64,000 bases of DNA, from the NCBI RefSeq assembly GCF_032051675.1, contig NZ_CP116968.1, positions 62,001 to 126,000 on the forward strand, read 5' to 3'. Origin of the DNA: Candidatus Nitrospira neomarina. Lineage in GTDB: Bacteria > Nitrospirota > Nitrospiria > Nitrospirales > UBA8639. The notes under the pieces are model-generated. The model did no database searches. It was not told the DNA's origin and saw only the letters and a list, made by a program, of their open reading frames with translations. The translations under genes were made by a program, and so were the position numbers. Each line of letters starts with the position of its first letter. Position 1 is the first letter of the stretch. This document shows, in pieces, positions 47,801-56,800 of this stretch.

Positions 47801-50800
47801 TACAAGCTCTAAAGAGTGCTGACCCGGCTAGCGACAAGACGGTTTCCACGATTCAGCCCAAGGCGAATGTCTGGCATCACTTTTTGATCCGGGTAAAAGA
47901 CACCGGCACCCGAACCACCATTCAGGCGAAAATCTGGCCGGCGGGCAAGGAGGAGCCCGCTGATTTTCAGATCGAGGCTTACGACGACAACCCCGATATT
48001 CGGATCACATCCGGCACGGTGGGTGTATGGACGGTAGGCAACAATACTGATTCACGACGACAGTTCGACAACTTGTGCGTCTGGCCGACGACTAGTACCA
48101 ACCCCAACCCGGCTGATCTGTGGCTAGATATTAATTTTGAGGCCCAATCGCAAATGCCAGAGCCAGAACACTGGCGCGACACAGGCGATCGCATCATCCC
48201 CCTCGGTAAAGAACGTCTATTTAGAGAGCTAAAGATCACTGGCAGTCCTGGTCGTGCCGCCTTCGGCACGGACTCCACCCTGAACAACATTCATGCTCAC
48301 TATCATAGGCCGGAGGTCGATGCTTTCGCCTGGCAAGACTATACCTACGAAGGTCAGATGCGGATCACTGAAGCCAACAGCGGTATTGGTGTCACGGTCC
48401 TCGGTCGTGATCCAGAAGCCATTGACCAATACTACAGCTTACGACGAGACGCCGAGCACCGCACCTTCCATCTGGCTGCTCATCCGGATGGGGTTCAGCC
48501 TGTCCGTAGCCTGAACCCGCAAACCGATCAAACCGATTCCGGGATCGATCCGGCGCCTAACACCTGGTATCGCTTTAGCCTGCAGGTCATGTCTAAGCAG
48601 ACTGTGAACCGGACCGAAATCCGCGGCAAGGTTTGGGAAGTAGGCACCCCTGAGCCCCCGGCATTTCAGATGATGGCCTATGACGATAGCAGCATTCGCC
48701 TCCAGTCGGGTACGGTCGGGGTCTGGGCAACCGGCCCGGGCTCAAAATACTTTGACCAGCTGCGTGTCATCCAAAAGCTGCTCCTCTCCGAGTCCTTTCA
48801 GACCTATGCCCCCGATCAAGATCCGCTCAACTGGAGAAATACCGGTAAGGACAATAGCCGTGAGGAAGACAAAACCCTCTTCAAAACGGCTCAGATTGAT
48901 ACCACTATTGCATTTCGTACCGTCTCTACAGACACGAATATCCATTCCCACTACGTGGCTCCCGGTGTGCTCGATTGGGGCAACTACATCTATACGGGCA
49001 GGCTGTACGTCACCAACCCTAACGCGGGGATTGGGGTGACATTTCTCAGTCGCTATGCCGATGACACGGTCGAGCCAGGCAAACATGACCATTATTACCG
49101 CCTGAGACGCTATTCGACGAAGAAACCCGCCACTTTCCATATCTCTCCCCATCGAGGCGATGGGAAAACCTCCGATGAGCTGATCAAAGGTAAGGCTGAC
49201 TCTGGGATCAATCCCAAGTCAAACACCTGGTATCGGTTCCACATTGAAGTCGAAGACACGGGGACACGCACCAATATCCGAGCAAAAGTCTGGCAGGATT
49301 CCGAGCCAGAGCCTGCTGACTTCCAGATTGACGCCTATGATGATGCCAAGGATCGCCTCAAAACCGGCACGGTCGGTCTTTGGGCATTAGGCCAAGGCGC
49401 TAAGTATTTCGACGATTTGCAAGTGTTTCAGCCTCTCTTACTGTCAAGCAAAGTCAACCCCGAGCACTGGTCGGACACACCGTCACGCGATCGCCACGAG
49501 CTCAACGACACCCTATTCAAGGCCATTGATATCCAGGACAACCAACTGCAGTGGACAACCATCGATGCCTTTCCCCTACTGCGCCGTCCGCTCGCGCAAA
49601 CGGCGCTGGAGTTTAATGGAAATGGCCAATATCTAGCCGGTGAGCTGGAATCAGAGCGAGTCCTGACCGAATTGTCGGTAGAAGCCTGGGTCAAGCCAAG
49701 CGGAACCAGACCCAATCCCATCCTTAGCATCGGCGAAATAGCAAACGGCAATACCGCTCTGACTGCGTTTGGCCTCAATGAAGATGGGCACCTGACGCTG
49801 ACTACGGACGGGACAGCGCTAGCAGGATCCACCGAAATCAACACAACGGAATTTACCCATGTTGCTGTGCGGGTGCAGGCAGCCAGCGTGACCTTCCTGG
49901 TCAACGGAGTGGCGGATGCGCCACCGTTGAAGCTGACTACTCCGTTCAAGCTGAAGATGACGGGTCTCGAAATTGGCCGGAATGGGGGTAGCCAGATCCT
50001 GCAGTACTTTGCAGGGCAGATCAAAGAGGTGCGGCTCTGGAACATGGCCCGCACCAATGAACAAATTGCAGCTGGTCGGTATCAACGTCCGGAGGCATCG
50101 GACGCGCTGATGGGATACTGGCAGTTGGGAGGTAAGACCGGCAATCAGATCCGCGTTGGCTCCCCCCAACAGCCGACACTGAAACCGGGTATGCCAGCAG
50201 CACCACCGGCTCCGATTGGGGTCAACCTGCCGGATACCGGGTTCTGGAGCGCGCAGCGGAAAATCCTCACATTCAACGGCAGCCAATCGGTGCACTATGC
50301 CGATCCGGGTGATCCCCATGAACGCCAACAACGAACCATCGAAGTCTGGTTCCAGGTTCGAAATAAGACAATTTCTCACCGCAAGCAAGTGATCTATCAC
50401 GAAGGCGATGGGCAGCGGGACTTACTCCTCTATGTCTACGACAGTGAACTCTATTTCGTGGGATATAACATGCCCACTGACGAAAGCCGGTGGGAGACTA
50501 CGCATGAAGAGAATTGGTGGGTGAACCCGGTCGATCTACAGCGGGTCTGGCGACTTAAGACCGACCGGATTGAATCGGGCCGGTGGCACCATGCCGCAAT
50601 TGTTTTAGATGGTAGAGACGAGGTGCGTCCAGAGTCGCTACGGGGCTACCTGGATGGCAAGCTGGCCGTGATGGGGCCGGGATCAAAACTGTGGCAGCAC
50701 AAGACCACCTTCAGCCTAAGTCGTGCCCAGAGCACAGTGCAGTTTCATGATGGCGAAGGCCAAGGGGTGGACAGCTCAGGGCTGAGCGGGGGCATCTTGC

Positions 50801-53800
50801 AGGTCCGCCTTTGGAACCGTGCGCGTACAGCGCAAGAGATTGCAGACAACTGGTCTCAGGATCTGGATCTCACGCTCCCCCCACCGGATCTAGACTTGCT
50901 CTGGAATCTGGATGAAGCATCGGGCATCCAAATTCCGGACAAATCGGGCAAGAAACGCTTGGGCAGCTTCGAAGAAACAGAGCAATTGCAATTCCTGCGG
51001 CAATCCCTGCAAGACTTGCCGGTGAGTGCCCTCACCCCGGTCACCTTAGACGAAACCGCACTCCACCAGATTGCCGATATCAAGCGCCTCAAGGACGAAC
51101 ATCACTTGTCCATCGATCGCTTGACGGCACTGTGGTCCACCCTGAAGCATGTCGGGCGAGAAGACAGCTCCACCTTATTTGATCAGGTATTCAATACCCA
51201 AGGTGATAAGACAGAACGCTGGGATTATCACCTGGATCGCCCCATTCGCTGGGATAGAACCGGGCAGGAGAGTCGCAACCGCGATCGCCAGACCCGTTCA
51301 AAACTGATGGCATCTCTGCAAGTGTCCAGTCAGGATCTGGATGCGCTCGTCAAACACTTGAGCGGTGCCGAAATCAGTATCGAACTGGACACCCCATACC
51401 TGACCCGTCTCTATCGACTGGCTCGACTCCCGAAGCTATTAAGACTACCCGTGATGGAATTTCTGGAGTTGCTGAAGACAATGAACCAGACATCTATTGA
51501 GACCCTGTCTGATGTCTTGAGGTTGAGGGATCGGGTCGCCTGGATGCAGCGCACCGGGATATCGGTAGCCGAGCTGATCTTTTTTGGCAAGGCGGTGACC
51601 ACAGAGCATGCGGAACTTTTCTCTGAAACCGATCTGCGCACCCTGGCCAAGCAATTGGGAGAGCAAGCGAAAGACATCCTGGTCAGCGGGGAGTCGTTTG
51701 CCACGACCGAGATCAGTCAGGCGCAATCCATGACGATTTTTCAATTTCTGCAAGACCACGCCTTGGTAGAGGTCATCAATTCAGCCGAGTTAGTCAAGGC
51801 AACCGAGTTAGTCAAGCTCACTGCCATGCAAAAACAGATACAGGCACTCGCGGCGGTCAAGCCCGGCCCGGCCCTGAGTGATCTGAGCGGGTTGACCGAG
51901 TACCTGGCCACCACCGAAAACTGGATGGGCGAGTTTGACACCCTGAAAACAGAACTCGACTTTCTCCGCAAGGGCCTGGGCGACCAAGTTCGGGAAGCGC
52001 TCATGGCTCAGAACCTGCTGGCCGACAATGGATTGGTTCACCGTCAGCAGCCTGATAGCTTCAGTGATGAAAAGTTATTGAAACTGTTGCCTGCACCCGA
52101 TCAAAAAAAACCTGCCATTCTCAAAAAACGCGCTCGAATTCGAGAGTGGCTAGAGCAACGCCTCGATCGGCAAGAGCGACAAGAGCAGATTCAGGGCACG
52201 GTTCACGAGACCCTCACCCGGTTGCGAGCGGCCCTATCGGAAGCATTGTCGCAGGGCTTGACTGATATGTTTGAGGAATCAGGAGATCTGGTCAACGTCG
52301 TGATTGACTATTTAGACGGCCAAGAAAATGCCGTCGATGCGGTTGCCTTCATCAAAGAGATCTACACCATTCAGGCGGCCGACTCGCCCATTCCGGGCAA
52401 CCTGTCGATATACCTGGCCAAGTTCGTCAAACTTCTCTATCTGCTGGCTAAATTTGAATTGAGTGTGAAAGAAGCGAAGGCGTTCTTAAAAAAACCAGAG
52501 ATGGTGTTCACGTGGGCAACGACTCCCCTGGCATTGACAGACCTCCTGCAACCATCCTTAGACAACCTCGATCGCCTAGCCCAGTTTCAGCAGCTTAAGA
52601 CGGCCTTTAACGATGAGGACGGTCAGCTGATCGGGGTGTTGGGTCTGGGAGCCATCGACCTGTCGGAGCTTAGTGCCAACGACGAGAATGTACGGCAATT
52701 GACTGCTCTGACAGGCTGGGAACCCCCCCAGCTGATAACATTAGCTAAATCCTTGGGCGGCAAAAACCACAACCAGGTGGAGGTGTTGCACCGTTTGCAG
52801 CAGTGTTTTGCCTTGGCTCAATCAATGGGAAGCGATGTTGACTTCCTGATTCAATTATCCAGCACCCAGCATCTGGATTTTGCCTTCTATAGCCGGCAAG
52901 CGGCAATACTGCTCAAGGTGTTGCGGGCTAACTATAGTGCGGAAGAATGGGCCAAAGTCTATAAGCCGATCCGAAACCAACTCGCCGTCCAAAAACGGGA
53001 TGCCCTGCTGGCGCTGGCCATGAAAAAACTGGACGCTCATCACTACGAAGGGAGAAAAGATCCGGATATTCTGTATGAATACTTCCTGCTCGATATGCAG
53101 ATGGGCAGTGAAGTCGAGACCTCGCGCATCGTGCAGGCCACAGCCAGCTTACAACTCTATGTGCAGCGTTGCCTGATGAATCTAGAAGCGGGTGTAAATC
53201 CCGCTACCATCCCGCTAAAGGAATGGGAATGGGTCAAAAACTACCGCGTCTGGGAAGCCAATCGCAAAGTCTTCCTGTATCCGGAAAACTACATCGAGCC
53301 GGAACTGCGCCGCACCAAAACCCCCTTGTTTAAAGAATTAGAGCAAAACCTCCTCCAGGCCGACATCAACCAGGAGGCGGTTGAAAAAGCCTACATCAGC
53401 TACCTGGATCAATTTGCTGAACTGGCCAAGCTCAAAATCGTGGGCAGTTATTTGCATCGCGAATTAGAGGGTGATCCCAATTCGGGCGATGAAACCCTGT
53501 ACCTGATTGGGCGGACCGATACCCAGCCACGCATGTACTATCTGCGCAAACACATGAAAACCGGGCAAGGAGAACGCTGGCTCCCCTGGGAAAAAATTGA
53601 CGTGGCGATCAACTCGGACTTTGCCACGCCCGTCTACGCCTTTGGCAAGCTGCTGCTCTTTTGGACCGAATTCTCCAAATTAAAGGAATCTCAGGATTTA
53701 AGACTCAGCGATCCTTATCTTCTTTCATTTCCTGTGGATTATCTGCTGGAAAGAAGTCTTAAGGAGCCAGGCCTTTACTCCGCCAAAAAATTGGAAAAGG

Positions 53801-56800
53801 AACTTTCAACAGAACAAATAACCAAGTTAAAGGGACCTGGACCTGATTGGACCATCGATAGTGAGTACTATCTGTTCGATAATCGCATTGTGGGGCGGGT
53901 GCAGAAAAATGTGGATGTCTATAAAACGGTCGTGAAATACTCGTATTACAACTTTGGAAAAACCTGGATCTCGCCCCAGACCCATCTGGAAACCCAACTG
54001 TCCGAGGAGGAGCGCAAGCAAATCAAGTGGCAAAAGCTCTATGTGCAACGAGCATTCAAGTTTAATCTTCCCTCGACCACGGTTGAGCCGGAACCGATAC
54101 CAGAACCGATACCGGATCCTAATCAAAAGTTTTTGCAGATTGATGAAAATACAAAACTGTTCCTTACTCTACCCCCCTTTGATATGAAACAGCTCACCTG
54201 GTCGTTCTGGGTAAAATTTGTCAAGGAAGAGAAAGAGGTGAAATATAAAGGGTCTATTGCCAAAGATCCGAAGGAACCCCTAAAAGAGCGCACACCCATC
54301 TCTCAGGAGAATATCAATGATCCAGCTTTCCGAGAGACGCACAATCTAGATGCTCAAGCCCAATTGCTGACCCTGCTGAATTATGACAATGGCAGCTTCC
54401 AGATGACGGCAACCAACTATTACACTGCGATTCCAGGTGCCCAAATCCGAGAAAATGATGTCAGTACTGCTGTGAACCTTACCGAGAAAGCGCTTAAGCT
54501 GAGTCAGGAGAATAAGTTTAGAGAGGCTGCTAAAGAATTAGCCAAGATTCCAAAAACACCGATTGCAGAGATCCCCACCGATGCAATCGGTAAAATAGCC
54601 TCTGCGATTAAGGCACAGGAGGATGCCATTGCCTCCCGGACCGAAGCGATGACTGCTCGGAACGAAGCCACTAATGCACGGGCAGCCGCAGAGGCTGCAG
54701 ATGCTGACAAGAAAAAACTTCTGGAGGCCACGGCGACCCAAAAGGAAAACCAGGCGGCCAAAAAAGAAGCTGAAGCGACTCAAAAGGAGCAAGATGTTTC
54801 GACCCGACAGAGAGATGCCGTGGCGGCAATTCAAGCTGCCCATACAGCCTCGACTAATCAGCTCCGGATTGAGGTGGAAGAACCTAAATGGGAGTCGAAG
54901 ACCCTGAAGTTGAGTGTGCGATTTGGCGATGCCAATGAAGAACTCACCACAACCGCGGCCTGGAATGTCTGGCGACACGTAGCCGTAACCCTGGAAAAAA
55001 CGGTTGATGGATATCAGGTCAAACTGATTCAGCATGGGCAAGATGGCGCAGAAGTTGTAGAGAAGACTACACATCTAAAGAGTAAGCAATTGGCTCAGGG
55101 GGAACTTCTGGAAATTGGAAGACAAACCGTTGCCAGCGAGATCTTCACCACCCATATGGCTGAATTTCGACTGTGGAATCAGCTCAAAGACACAGCAACG
55201 ATTCAAGAAGAGTTGTTTCTGCGCAAAGCCGAGGAAGATGGGTTGTTCAGTCTGCCCCTGAATTCCCAGGTCCCAGAGTCTCACATGACGCTCGTCGAAT
55301 CCGAGGAGTTAACGTTTACGATTCCCATTGCCTTCCAGGGCGCATTATCAGAGCATCTTTCAGAGCGGGAGCGCATAATTATTTTCTATGGCGATACCAT
55401 CAAGAGCATCCGCAATAATCTTCTGGAAGAACAAGGCTTTAAACTAGAATTAAAGCAACCTACGAGCAAAAACTATGATGTTGGCCTCCGAAGTCATCAG
55501 CCAACCAACGCTCCTCGCGAAGCTAATCTGAGTTTGATGACGACCGATGGCCTGTTTGTGAATGATTTTGCCACCCTAGATCACAGTGCCATCCTTAAGT
55601 CCACTAATACCGGTCGCTTGATTATCCAGAAATTACAAAGTCAGGAGGTCTCTTTTCTTGACGTCCACAATCGCCCGGGTTGGTACATTCTGGATACCGG
55701 GGATGAACAATTTTTGATCAAGGCCATCTTTTTAGATAAAAAAAACAAAGAACTACCGGTGCTTACCGCTGCAGAACTGATGCAGGTCCGGTATGACAAT
55801 GCCAAGAACACGTCAAATATTAAAGCCCAAAATATTTCGGTTTCCTTTGACTTACAAGAGACCCAGGCCCCGGTTGTGTCTGCTGTCAACAAAGTCGAAT
55901 TTCAGTTTGAGCGGTTGAGTACGTATGCGATTCATCAACTCAGTCAGAACCTGTTTACGGGTGGAATCGATAAATTCCTCAGTCCGGCTTCGCAACGGGC
56001 GAAAGAGCTTGATTTCTGGCAGATCTATCGCCCCGATCCAGATCTTGTTCCTGAAGAACGCAATCAGATTCCGGCTGTGATTGATTTCCAGGGCAGTTAC
56101 CGACTCTACTATGAAGAGATGTTTTTCCATATCCCCTTCCTGATTGCCAACCAACTCAATGCCAATCAGCAATTTGCGGACGCGCAAAAATGGTATCACT
56201 ACATTTTCAATCCCACAATCGCTACCCCCAACGACTCACCCCCTAATCCGAACGATCGGTACTGGCAGTACCTGCCGTATCGGAACCGGACGTCCAAGAG
56301 CTTGCAGGCGGTGTTGACCCAGGAGGAATCTCTGACGGTCTATCGGGAAGATCCATTTGACCCCCATGCGATTGCAGCCCTGCGCCTCACCTCCTATCAG
56401 AAATCGATCGTCATGAAATATATCGATAATCTCCTGGATTGGGGCGATTCGCTATTCACCCAGGATACCCGCGAGTCGATCAACGAAGCCACGATGCTCT
56501 ACATCTTGGCGTTTAATCTGCTGGGCCCTAGACCCAAAGCTAAGACCGTGAAGCGCATGGATGCAATCGGCACCTACAACGATTTTGTCCAAGACCGCAA
56601 CGCGGCGATCGAATTTTTAACTGACGTGGAAAAAATACCGGTGCCGACGGACAGCGACGATGCCATTGGCCGCAGTCCCCACAGTCAACTGATTACCCAC
56701 TTCTGTGTTCCTGAAAATGAGAAATTTATAGGGTATTGGGATCAGGTCGAAGATCGCCTTTACAAAATCCGCCATAGTTTGAATATTGAAGGCATCTTCC

